A stretch of 64,000 bases of DNA from Liopterus haemorrhoidalis. Its lineage: Eukaryota; Arthropoda; Insecta; Coleoptera; Dytiscidae. This document shows positions 10,751 through 20,235 of the stretch, in pieces. The notes below the pieces were generated by a model. The model searched no databases. It was given only the letters and a program-made list of their open reading frames with translations, and was not told the origin of the DNA. The stretch is from positions 33,076,301-33,140,300 of the forward strand of contig OZ020622.1 of the NCBI GenBank assembly GCA_963971575.1, read 5' to 3'. The stretch's first letter is position 1. Every line of letters starts with the position of its first letter. The position numbers and the translations under genes were made by a program.

Positions 10751-11226
10751 GAATGTTTTCGTTTATATTCTTACAAAATACAGAGATGTATTTAACTTTA
10801 TTTTCCCTACATGACAGTATTATTCAGAGTAACTCCGAGTTAATCTTAACAGTTACCTGGAAAGCGCCTAATGCTTATACAAAAATATTGCAATTATGTC
10901 AAAAAATATCACAATTACATCAGTTCAAAAATTAAAAATAATTAATAATCTAAAAATAATTAAAATAAATATTATTGATAACCTAAAAAGTAAATTAATA
11001 TAGGGAGCATGGCTGTAGGATTGAACATTTTACATTTTCTCGTAAATATACTACACAAGTACAAGTGTCCGCCAGTGCTACATATTACGGTCAGCGTCAG
11101 AAATAGCGCTGGCGACCGCTGGCACACCGTGTAGGCACTTTTAGTGACAGGACATGTCACTCAAGGAATTCAGGTACCATAATTATTTCTTCCATCTGAT
11201 GAGGAACATTCTGTACAGGCTGTAAA
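10751..11226. other. Unclassified AT-rich spacer
   Basis: No protein-coding signal beyond short random ORFs. A somewhat GC-richer patch at 11050-11160 has repeated GCTGGC/CCGCTGGC motifs and could be a degraded transposon end, but I cannot pair it with a partner. Confidence 0.3.
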
Positions 11227-11664
11227 TTACATAGTCTGTACTGTCAGAGTTGCCAGAATTTCGGCTTGGGCACGAATTGCTTGATCTAACGGCAATTTCT
11301 TCAATTGAACAGCCACACTCTGCCCGAAAACTTTAAACTTGTCTTCTTCCTCCTCTAAAGTTGGCTGTTGTATGGTTGTGGCTAAGGCTCTAAGTTCGCC
11401 TATACAGCTAGAAACCTCTTTAATTTTGTTTTTAAATTTTTTTGTTCGTTTGGGCGGTGGTTCTATTATTGGGTTATCATGACTTGGTGGCTGTTTTGTT
11501 GACTGATTTGGTCGCTGTTCTGGTGGTTGTTCTGGTGGTTGTTCTGGTGGCTGTTCTGGTGGCTGTTCTGGTGGCTGTTCTGGTGGCTGTTCTTGTGGAA
11601 GTTTTGGTGGCTGTTAAAATTTGTATTTCTTCGTTAATATTCTGTTGATTACTTTTCTTTCCCT
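11227..11664 (-). CDS. BESS-motif exon of a Harbinger MADF-type accessory protein
   Basis: Reading leftward from a splice-acceptor-like pyrimidine tract plus TAG (ends 11665), the minus strand encodes a Pro-Glu-Gln-Pro repeat (12-base units, 11515-11600), a basic PPPKRTKKFKNK segment, and a C-terminal BESS-like motif (DKFKVFGQSVAVQLKKLP, then QAIRAQAEILATL). It stops at TAA 11227-11229. BESS motifs mediate protein contacts and usually follow a MADF DNA-binding domain. A MADF exon ending in a GTAAGT donor lies at 35093-35447 on the same strand. One in-frame TAA just before the repeat suggests decay or a different splice phase. Confidence 0.5.
11515..11600. repeat. 12-bp minisatellite (TGGCTGTTCTGG)n
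   Basis: About seven near-perfect 12-base units, drifting between TGGTTG and TGGCTG. On the minus strand they encode the Pro-Pro-Glu-Gln repeat of the BESS exon. Confidence 0.85.
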
Positions 11665-11721
11665 AAAAACAAAAAATGTATGCATCATGTTTTTTATACA
11701 GGTGATAATGCTTTTTTACAG

Positions 11722-12477
11722 GTGCCTCAAACATCACATGAATGGAAGTTAATAGAAAAAGAATTAAGAAGCAGATGGAATTTTGAAGGTTGCTACGGCG
11801 CCATTGATGGCAAGCATGTTAATATTCGTGCCCCGCCTAACGCTGGAAGCGAATATTTTAATTACAAAGGCCAAAGTAGTATTATACTATTAGCAGTTGT
11901 AGATGGAAATGATTGCTTTCTTTATATTGACGTAGGCTGCAACGGAAAAGCTACTAATGGTGGTGTTTTTTCACAATCAACTATATTTATGGAATTAGAA
12001 AATAGAATATTGCCAGATGGAGGATTTATTGTTGGGGACGACGCATTTCCATTGAAACACTACATATTAAAGCCATTTTCAAAAACTGCCCTAAATAATG
12101 GTCAAAAAAATTTTAACTATCGATTATCCCGTGCAAGAAGAATTGTGGAAAATTCATTTGGCATATTTGTTAGTCGATTTAGAATGTTTGAAAAACCAAT
12201 ATCATGTCAACTCTCTACAGTTGACAAAATTGTACGTACATGTTGTGCCTTACATAACTGGTTGAAAATGATTTCTAGTGATGTATATTTTCCAAGGGGA
12301 TCAGTTGACGAAGAGGATATAGACCATGGTAGAATTATTCTTGAATCATGGAGGTCTGAAATAAGTGCTTTGCCACAACGTATACATTTAGGGAGCAACC
12401 ATTCTTCACAAATTGTCAGAAATTTGAGAGATAAATATATGCAATACTTTTTGACAGACGGTGCAGTACCTTGGTAA
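11722..12477 (+). CDS. PIF/Harbinger transposase, C-terminal exon (DDE_Tnp_4)
   Basis: The exon starts after CTTTTTTACAG (acceptor at 11720-11721) in phase 0 and encodes about 250 residues. The three catalytic residues are visible: D in GAIDGKHV, D in VGDDAFP and E in RRIVENSFG. It ends with a Leu-rich helical tail and TAA at 12475-12477. HARBI1-type proteins are about 350-400 residues, so about 130 N-terminal residues are missing. I found no matching N-terminal exon in the 700 bases to the left, so the gene is probably truncated. An ATG at 11680 is in frame but lies in the presumed intron. The transposase cuts element ends together with a DNA-binding partner. Confidence 0.8.
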   Translation: MPQTSHEWKLIEKELRSRWNFEGCYGAIDGKHVNIRAPPNAGSEYFNYKGQSSIILLAVVDGNDCFLYIDVGCNGKATNGGVFSQSTIFMELENRILPDGGFIVGDDAFPLKHYILKPFSKTALNNGQKNFNYRLSRARRIVENSFGIFVSRFRMFEKPISCQLSTVDKIVRTCCALHNWLKMISSDVYFPRGSVDEEDIDHGRIILESWRSEISALPQRIHLGSNHSSQIVRNLRDKYMQYFLTDGAVPW

Positions 12478-12594
12478 CATAAAATGATTTTTTAAGAGAC
12501 TATTAAAGGTTTCCTTTGTTGTCCATAGTTAATATTACTATCAAAACTGTAATTTATATTACTTAAACAGAATTATTTTTTTAAAATTTGATTG

Positions 12595-12837
12595 TAGAGC
12601 TAGGCAGTTCGATATTTTTTAAATCGATATGATATTTAAATAAAATCAAATGCTTTTTTAAATATCGTAACACATAAAATATATATAGAAGCATATATAA
12701 TTTTTATATAAGTATATAATTTAAAAAACAGCAAAAGCTATATAACGATATAGCTTTGTTCTTTTGTATATAGATACAGCATGGTAAACAAAAACTCAAT
12801 ACGATTTCTATATATCGTATCGAACAACCCAGATCTA
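12595..12837. mobile_element. hAT-type MITE, 243 bp
   Basis: Inverted ends of about 20 bases (TAGAGCTAGGCAGTTCGATA on the left; the right end reads TAGATCTGGGTTGTTCGATA on the complement, about three quarters identical) are flanked by 8-bp duplications TTTGATTG (12587-12594) and TTTAATTG (12838-12845), one mismatch. The interior is AT-rich with several CGATAT palindromes and no ORF. An eight-base duplication indicates hAT mobilisation. Confidence 0.7.
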
Positions 12838-12845
12838 TTTAATTG

Positions 12846-13142
12846 TACTTAGAAATACTATCCGATTTGACTTAATAATTAACAGGTTACGATAAAAGCT
12901 AATATAATTGAAACGTTGTAGCATATAACTTTTATTTGCCTGCACTAAATAAACCAAACTAATAAGACAGAATTTGCATTGCTTGTAATGTCATCTGTCA
13001 AACATGAAGTCAAATCAATGAGACTATGGCTCGTTTCTTAAAATATAAAGTCGTCGATATATAACCAATAAGTGTAAATAAGTTGTCGTTTCCATGGATA
13101 TCAACATTTTTCGACACTACATCGGATGTATATAGACTACTG
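12846..13142. other. Unclassified spacer left of pogo element
   Basis: AT-rich DNA without a recognised gene. It is probably the rest of the Harbinger-related segment, since the pogo insertion separates it from the MADF exon side at 35021. Confidence 0.3.
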
Positions 13143-13430
13143 TAGGGGAAAGTGGGGGAATGGTGCGTACCTAAGCGAGATTTGATCTGATCGCTACTTT
13201 ATGAATGTTACAGAAACTTTATAAATGGCCATATAATCTCATATTATTTCGCTATCAAAGCGTACCAACATAATTAATGTAGCTATTACATAAATCACAA
13301 AAAAAAAAAAATTAAAACACAAATGTGCATTTGAGCACAATTTCCCACCCTATGGGGCAATCGTGCGCATTAGGCGGGGAATAATGCGCAGTAGATTGAA
13401 ACACAAAAAAATGCAAAAATATTTTAAATA

Positions 13431-13891
13431 CTACAATTTACGAAAGTCGCAAATGTATTGCTGAGGTGAGTCTGCACCAGAACATGCTGCATGGTACCAT
13501 AAGCCGCATGCGACACACATATACCATAGCTCAGTTTTCCCTTGTTCCCCACAAATTCCGCATGTTACATTTTCTTCGGGTTTTTCATCAGATGGAAAAT
13601 AGCTTAGGTCGATGTCATCTAATTCATCATCGTCGCAGATATCATTATCATCTATGTCATCAGATACTTCAGATGAATCGGTGGATTCTGGTTTTTTCTT
13701 CTTGCTTTTTTTAATTTTTGGTAATTGGTCTAGGATACGCCTTCGGATTCTCTTTTTAGCGTCAACATTCCGGTTCTTGGCATTTATCTTTTTTGTAGAA
13801 ACTGGAACATGGGATGGTGAAATAAGCTCTTTCCAATCCATCATTATTGCAATAATTTTGTGCTGCCAACTCAGGTTTTTCGTCATTTGGG
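13431..13891 (-). pseudogene. Pogo-like transposase C-terminus with PHD-like Cys/His cluster
   Basis: The minus strand encodes a basic linker (KIKKSKKKKPE), an Asp/Glu-rich stretch and a terminal CGICGEQGK then WYMCVACGLWYHAAC cluster ending at 13431. Pogo/jerky-like transposases of arthropods often end in such a zinc-binding W-x-C-x2-C-x2-W-x-H motif. It is separated from the rest of its gene (33027-34575) by the nested block. Near 13800-13880 the linker frame shifts, so the piece carries at least one indel of its own. Confidence 0.7.
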
Positions 13892-14037
13892 ACTTTAGAT
13901 TTAGATTTGGGAGGAGACAGTTCAGAGAAGCCGATTGTAGGAATAGGCTTATCTGTTGTCTCTTTGATCTCCCACTTAAATTCCTACCCACGTGTTTGCC
14001 GTGCGTGGAGACCCGTAACGCCGGAGAAGAGGGTCCT

Positions 14038-16169
14038 TGTTACGGGGAGGGGCCTCGGAAGAGGTCCAGAGGTCCCTACCGCCGTGAGAGTCGAGAGAAG
14101 TGGTGCAGTTCCCTCTCGTCTCACCCGTAAACACTGGGCCCAGGTTTCGCTCAGTCGGTGAAGAGCCCAATATGCAGCTAGCTTGAAGAGCTGGTGAACC
14201 TAATAAACCCTCTCTGAAAACGTGTAAGTGGGTTGCAGTTAAATGACACACAAAAATACAGATTTATACATTTATTGAAAAGTAGAATTGGATTAAACAT
14301 GAATACGCAATGTTGAATAGATCATAATGAAACAAATAATAGATATCGATAAACATAGTACTAATTAACAGAAATAAACATAAAGAGAAGGAAGGAGCTC
14401 AGCCTAAAACTCCAGACGTTTTCGCGTGAAGCGCGAAGGCGTCGGGGGTAGTGGACTGAGTGGGGGAAGGGTTGGGGTGCGTGGATGGCTTGGGGTAGTG
14501 ACGGGCGACAGCGACCAAGACGTGGTTGATGACTGGACGTCCTTCGTTGGGGTTGTCGGCGGCGTAGTGGGTGGTGATGGGGTGACTGGCCCGAAGAGGG
14601 CTTCCTCCAGGCGGCACAGTAAATCCGTCTTAATTGTCGGAGTGCGGGGAATCGGGCGTTCCCTTGTGATTGCCAATGGAGTGGCGGTAAAAGCGAATGG
14701 AGCTGAAGGCTTGGGGGCGGCGGGTGATTGTTTGGTTGAGGGTGAAAATATTGATCGTGGCCGAAGCAGTGGCTTATGTGGCGTCTCGGGTCCGAAGAGC
14801 TCGATGAAGCGGGCCTGGGTGCGGCGGCTGCGGTTGGAGGTGGTTGGAGCTGGACCTGGAGGCCTTGCGGTGGTGGTGGTTGGCGTCACGATGTCGGCGG
14901 CGGGACGCTGACTGGTTTGAGCCCTAACAAGGCCCGTTCGGCAGTACCCGATGAATTTCGACCCTGGAGGTCGAATATACACTCGGCCTGCTGGAGCTGT
15001 CCTCTTGGCAGCTGAGCTGACCTCCGGAACACCCTGGCGGTTGCTAACCCGCAGAATGGCGGATTTCGGCCCTAGGTGCCCTGCGAGAGCTGCGGTTGGT
15101 GGCGCTGACTTGCTCATGTCGGGGCGAGTTATTAGAGGTGTCGGATGGTCTAGACGGCCTTTTTGGCGCAGGCCGGCGTAGGTTGGACCTGGGAGCCCTG
15201 CGGGAGCTGCGATGGTCGGCAACGGCTTCTTGATGTCGCGGCGAGTTGTTAGAGGGGTCGGTCGATCAAGACGGCCTTTTTGGCGCAGGCCGGCGTAGGT
15301 TGGACCTGGGAGCCCTGCGGGAGCTACGGTTGGTGGCGCTGACTTGCTGGTGTCCTCCTAAAGAGTTTGAGACGGCTTCTGCAAAATCGACTCGGGCGCG
15401 GTCAACGAATGGGGCGCAACCTTCAGGGACGGTAGCGGCGCGAATAACCGGGCTCTGGGGTCTCCAATCCTCAGTAAATGAAGTTGAATAGACCGTGGGA
15501 CATCACCGTAGGGTTTGGACGGCTCCACCGGAACTAGGCGGCGGCGGAAGATCGTGCGCTGCACGTACCGTGCGTGAGAACCCTTTCCTCCTCGCTTTGC
15601 CACGATTGCGTCGTTTTGGAACAATTTGAGGAAATCGGGGGGGGGTGAGAATAGGTGCCGATGATGATGCTATTGGTGTGCGGGTGTATAAATTCTTTTG
15701 TAGGCGACGCTCGACGCACTCACAGTGAGCGAGTGACCCCACAAAAAGCGAGATATATATATATTGCTTGGTGATGTTGATGCTAATGCGACGCACTCAC
15801 AATAAGCGAGTGATCCCACAAGTAGCGAGATTAGTTGCGGCGCACTCTACAGAAAGCGAGTGATCCCACACTAAGCGAGATTAGTTGTTGACTGTTGAAA
15901 GGGCCTGTGGAGACCTGTCTGTTGCTCGCCAGAGCATCTATATTTATACTCTCTAACTGCGTAATAACGTTGTTTTAGTGGAAGGGGAACAGTTCTAACC
16001 AATGACAAAATAAACTCCGCCCATTTATAGAATTTTTACAATAAAACGCTATAAATGCGCGGATTAACTAGATTCGCGGTTTCTGAGCGTCGGCACGGAT
16101 CATGCGATATCATACAAGTGATGAAGCGTGCGGTGCGGCCACCAGCACGCGTGCAATCGCGCGGTAACA
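14038..16169 (-). repeat. Gypsy-A 3' LTR
   Basis: 2132-bp LTR, TG...CA with the inverted end TGTTAC/GTAACA. It contains a TATAAATA box (minus, 15941-15948), three GAGCGAGTG/AGCGAGAT-type repeats at 15710-15880, and a proline-rich ORF that here has a premature TAG. The polypurine tract abuts it at 16170. Compared with the other LTR it shows scattered single-base changes and a shorter G run (about 15638). Confidence 0.93.
14404..15624 (-). pseudogene. LTR-encoded proline-rich ORF, 3' LTR copy with a premature stop
   Basis: Same reading frame as the 406-aa ORF of the other LTR, from ATG 15624 to the stop at 14404. A CAG to TAG change at 15355-15357 stops it after 88 residues; the frame is open again from there, with the next ATG at 15222. 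No frameshift separates the two parts. The coding strand is the sense strand of the element. No known domain is recognised. Confidence 0.6.
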
Positions 16170-16181
16170 ATTCCTCCCCCA
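16170..16181 (-). promoter_or_regulatory. Gypsy-A polypurine tract
   Basis: On the minus strand GGGGGAGGAATT lies immediately before the 3' LTR (starting at 16169). A purine run at this place primes plus-strand DNA synthesis in LTR retrotransposons. Confidence 0.8.
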
Positions 16182-16534
16182 GCATGATACGTGACCTAAA
16201 CTCAAAAACCGTAATCGACAATATTATAAACAATATTTAATAATAATATATGTGAATTTACATTTAAACAAATAATTTTGTGCAAAACAAAATATAAAAA
16301 ATATCATAAACATATGTGAACAAAGGAATGTTTGCTAAATGTTTCTTATCTGCACAGCTGCATGAACACGTGTCCTTTTTTCACTAATGTTATAGGGTAA
16401 AGGTCGATTTACACAAATGTCTTAAGTGTTTTTGAATGTTTTGGTGATTTTTGTCTTGTAAGTGTTCACTTCACTCGCGAGGGGGGTGTGGCACTAAAGT
16501 GTCCGTTTGGTGAGCGTGATGGGGGGGGGGGGGG

Positions 16535-19500
16535 TTAGGCCTGATGAGAAGGTCCTGGAACTGGAGACGGGGCGTCCAGCTCGTTGTCGGGGGGGTCCTC
16601 CTCCTCTATGGTGGCGAGTGGTGAATATGGTTGATCCTCGGGCGTAGGCGGTCGTGGGGCGGGCTTGACGTCATTGGCCGGGACACGGACGGGAGTCCCG
16701 TTCCTATCAACTGTGTAAACCCTGTCAGAATGGAGTTCCCTGATTGTAAAGGGACCGAGCCACTTGGGGTGGAAGCCGGCATGGAATTGCCGCTTGGCAT
16801 CCGACAGTGGATGGGCTCGAATCATGACTCCTTCGCCGACATCATGGGTCTCGTTCGCCTCGCCTCCGGCGTATCTGACTTGGTACCGGAGGGTGTGTTG
16901 TCGGATGTCTTTTATCCGCTCCTCGCGGTCCTCCTGGTAGTCAGGCGGTGGTTCTGGTGGTTGCAGGACACGATCTCCGGGGAGAGGTAGTTCGTACCCC
17001 AGGAGCGCCCTGCTTGGAGTGCAGCCCGTGGCTGCATTGCGGCGTGTGCGTAGATCTCTCAGGATGGCTGGTAGATGCAGTGCCCATCTGGTATGCGGTT
17101 GACCCTGCATCCGCATGCGCAGCCCCTTCTTGATTTCTTGATTTCTTCTTTCCACAGGATTGGCTCGGGGATGGTAGATCCCTGTGTAGTGGGCCTCGGC
17201 GCCCCATTTTCTGCAGGCTCGCGTCCAGCGACGACTCGTAAATTGGGGACCGTTGTCGGATAGCACCACCTTCGGGTAGCCAAACCTGTCAAAGACGTTC
17301 TCTTCTAATAATTTGATGATGATTGCGGCTCGAGGTTCTCCTGTGGGGAAGGCCTCGACCCATTTTGTGAAAGTATCCGTGGCTACCAGTATGTGGGTCC
17401 TTCCTGACGCGGACTTCGGGTATGGTCCCATCAGATCCACGGACACGGTATGCCACGGTGCGATTGGAGCTCTAGGCTTGAGTGGGGCGGCAGGTCGTGC
17501 TGCGCCCGGTTTGTGGGCTGCGCAGGTGAGGCAGCGTTGGACATGTTGGCGGACATGTTGTTTGAAATCGGGCCATAAATATCTTTGGGATATTGCCCGT
17601 TCTGTTTCTTCTCGTCCTGGATGACCTGATTCATCGTGATGGACGGTGAGAACTTTTCCTCTCATGGTTTTGGGCACATAGAGTTGGTTTGGTGATCCCG
17701 GCGGGGCGATAAACCACAGGAAGCCATCTCTCTCCACTAGGGCTTCTTGATAGGCGGCGTTCTCTGCGCTTGACGGCTCGCGTAGCTTCTCTAAACATTC
17801 CTGAGTCCGGTCATCCAGACCTTGACTCTCCTGGACTTGTTCAGGGAGGGATTTTTCGCCTAGTAAGGCGTTGATGTGTCCGCGCACGGGCGGCAGCATA
17901 CGAACCGTATCATCCTCCGGAATGGTTTCTTCACTGTCCGGTTGCCGTGAAAGAGCGTCGGCGAGCTCGTTTTCTTTCCCGGGACAGTGTTGAATGGTGA
18001 AGTCAAATTCTTGTAGAAGAAGTGACCATCTTAGAAGTTTTGCCTTATCTTCCTTGAATCGTTGTAGCCAGGTTAGCGCTTGGGAGTCCGTCATCACGGT
18101 AAAGTGTTGTCCCTCCAACAGAGGCCTGTACCGTTTGACTGCCCAGACTAGTGCTAATCATTCCTGTTCATTGATGTGATATCTACGCTCAGTTTCCGTG
18201 AGGCGTATACTGGCGTAGCTGATGATGCGTCGTTGGTCGACATCTTTTTGAAAGAGGACGGCGCCAAGCCCATGTCCGCTTGCGTCGGTTTGCAGTATGT
18301 ACGGCAAGTCTGGTCTAGGTCTATGCAGCTTGAGCGGTTTCTTGAAAGCAGCCTTTACGTCGCGTAACGCATCCCCTGCTTTAAGCGTCCATTTGTAGGG
18401 TTTCTTTGTCGAAAGAAGATCCGTTAGTGGAGCGCTGAGGCTAGAGAAGTTGGCGACAGAGTCGCGCACCCAATTGCATATCCCCAAGAATTGTCGTAGT
18501 TCCTTCCGAGTCCTGGGTGTTCTAAAGTCGGAGACTTGTGTGAGGTGCTTCTCCATGGGTTGTGTCGCATCGTCAGAGATAGTGTGCCCGAGATATGTAA
18601 TGCTGTTCTTCCCAAACTCGCATTTCTCGAGCGCCAGTCGTAATCCATGCTCTTGGAGACGTTCAAACACCATGGTCAAGTGCCGTAGATGCTCCCTATG
18701 GTTTTGGGAGAAGATGATGATATCATCGAGGTAGACCTTGCTAAATCTGTGCAGGTTACCTGCTAAAACTTCTTGGGACATCAGTCGTTGGAAGGTACTC
18801 GGACTGTTTCTTAAACCGAAGGGCATAACATTAAATTGATAATGTCCGCCGTCAGGTGTGGAGAATGCTGTGATTTCCTTGGATTCCGGCGACATCGGTA
18901 TTTGCCAATAGCCGGACTTCAAGTCGAGTGATGAGAATACGCGCGCCTCCCCCAGGTCGCGCAGCGTATCCTGAATGATTGGCATTGGCGCGGGTTCGCT
19001 TACGGTTGCTTCATTTATTTTTCGATAATCCACACAGAACCGCGGTGTGCCGTCTTTCTTGCGGACGATCACCACCGGGCTTGTGTAGGGAGACGTGGAT
19101 GGTGAAATGATTCCCGTCTCTAGCATCTCCTCCACCTGTTCCTGGATGACTTGTTTTTTTGCGTTGCTTACCCGATACGGTGGTGTACGTATGGGCAGAT
19201 CATGTTTGAGAGTGATTTTGTGTTGGACAGTCCGCGTGCCCGTATAACGCCGGCGGCTGTCGGTGACGTTCGGGAATCTTTGGAAAATTTCCCGGAATCT
19301 TTGTGCTAATTCGTCCGGAAATCCGTGATCTAATTTTTGGATGTTCTCCGTCGGAATTGGATCGTTCTGGGTGTCGGCCGCATCCGAAGTCACCCAGAAG
19401 ATGGTGTGGCGTTTGTTCTTGCCGAAATGCATGCAGCGGCGGCTGACGTCTAGGGTGGCCTGATGTTCAGTCAGCCATGGATACCCTAGTATGCATTCAA

Positions 19501-19788
19501 CACGGAGGTTCTCACAGATCATAAATGTCGTCTGGCTGATCTGTCCTTCTATTTCAGTCTGCGCTACTTCCTCCCCCGTGACGCGCATCTCGTGTCCTTC
19601 TGCAGCAAGTGGGATTGATCGTTGTTCCTGGTGCTTGGTTTCCACCAGGTCGGCGTGCAGACAGTTGTAGGCTGCCGCGGTGTCCAAGAGTGAACTTACT
19701 TCGCGTCCGTTCACTCGCATGAGGATGGTTGGTAGTGTCTCGCCGGTAAGTGCATGTAGGGCTAGGCCGTACCCTGAGCCCCCTATGC
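16535..19788 (-). pseudogene. Gypsy-A pol: protease, RT, RNase H, integrase; one in-frame TGA
   Basis: About 1085 codons in the -1 frame relative to gag. Order: protease (SLLDTAAAYNCL, with D-T-A instead of the usual D-T/S-G), RT (SPVVIVRKKDGTPRFCVDYR, MPFGLRNSPSTFQ, catalytic YLDDIIIF), RNase H (ILQTDASGHGLGAVLF), a TGA at 18158-18160 where the family has a Cys codon (HINEQE-stop-LALVWA), the rest of RNase H, then integrase with an HHCC zinc finger (HHDESGHPG, CLTCAAHK), the core acids (SVDLMGP, LSDNGPQFTS, NPVERRNQE) and a C-terminal WLGPFTI module. Apart from the single nonsense codon it is intact. Confidence 0.9.
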
Positions 19789-20223
19789 GTTTTTTGACGA
19801 GTTGTTGGTTGCTGCGGACGTTGAAGGTTTTGGTGCGCTGTCACCAGTAGGATGGACAGGATTGCGCGCAGGTGGGTCGTGTCTTACGACTGGGCATTGG
19901 GACTGCCAATGGTCGCCATGGCAGTACCGGCAGGGGTTCGGTGGCTTTGCCGACCCTGTCGCGGGATAGTAGCCTCTCCCCTGAGAGACTTGGTTGATTG
20001 GTGTTGAAGGTGCGCGCACTTGTTGCGGCACATTGGGTGAGGATGTTGCGCGCTGATGAAACGCGGCTTGAGGAGGTGGTGTACGTGCAAAGGGCGGCAC
20101 GTATGGACCAGTCTGCGCGCGCATGGGTTGCGGCGCGTAATTGGCGGGCGCGCGTTGTGATGACTGCGCGTTGGACGAGGGAAACACTCTTGATGATTGA
20201 GCGTTCGTGCGGTGATCCTGCTG
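19783..20223 (-). CDS. Gypsy-A gag, C-terminal part (nucleocapsid)
   Basis: This continues the gag frame from 24141 once LINE copy B is removed, and the frame is preserved across the insertion. It encodes a Pro/Gln/Ala-rich region and one zinc knuckle CRYCHGDHWQSQC, which has CX2CX3HX4C spacing, one residue shorter than the usual CCHC knuckle. It ends at TAG 19783-19785 just after the slippery heptamer. The insertion means this copy can no longer make full Gag. Confidence 0.85.
   Translation of the reverse strand, partial: QQDHRTNAQSSRVFPSSNAQSSQRAPANYAPQPMRAQTGPYVPPFARTPPPQAAFHQRATSSPNVPQQVRAPSTPINQVSQGRGYYPATGSAKPPNPCRYCHGDHWQSQCPVVRHDPPARNPVHPTGDSAPKPSTSAATNNSSKNA
19789..19795 (-). promoter_or_regulatory. 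Gypsy-A gag-pol -1 frameshift heptamer A AAA AAC
   Basis: Gag reads TCA AAA AAC GCA TAG on the minus strand, giving A AAA AAC in the correct X XXY YYZ phase, only three bases before the gag stop (19783-19785). A -1 slip leads into the open pol frame (KKRIGGSGYGL) and on to protease. A AAA AAC is one of the most efficient known retroviral slippery sites. Downstream RNA structure was not computed. Confidence 0.75.
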
Positions 20224-20235
20224 TGACTCGTCCAA

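Noticed and set aside
11050..11160. Left terminal repeat of the Harbinger element.
   Set aside because: GCTGGCACACCGTGTAGGCA looks faintly like the complement of 35605-35625, but the similarity is too low to claim a terminal repeat.
14426..15491. Several long plus-strand ORFs across the Gypsy-A LTRs (also 25262-26327), up to 161 codons, Gly/Val-rich.
   Set aside because: They are antisense shadows of the proline-rich LTR ORF. High GC keeps both strands open, and the sense-strand frame is longer and follows the TATA box.
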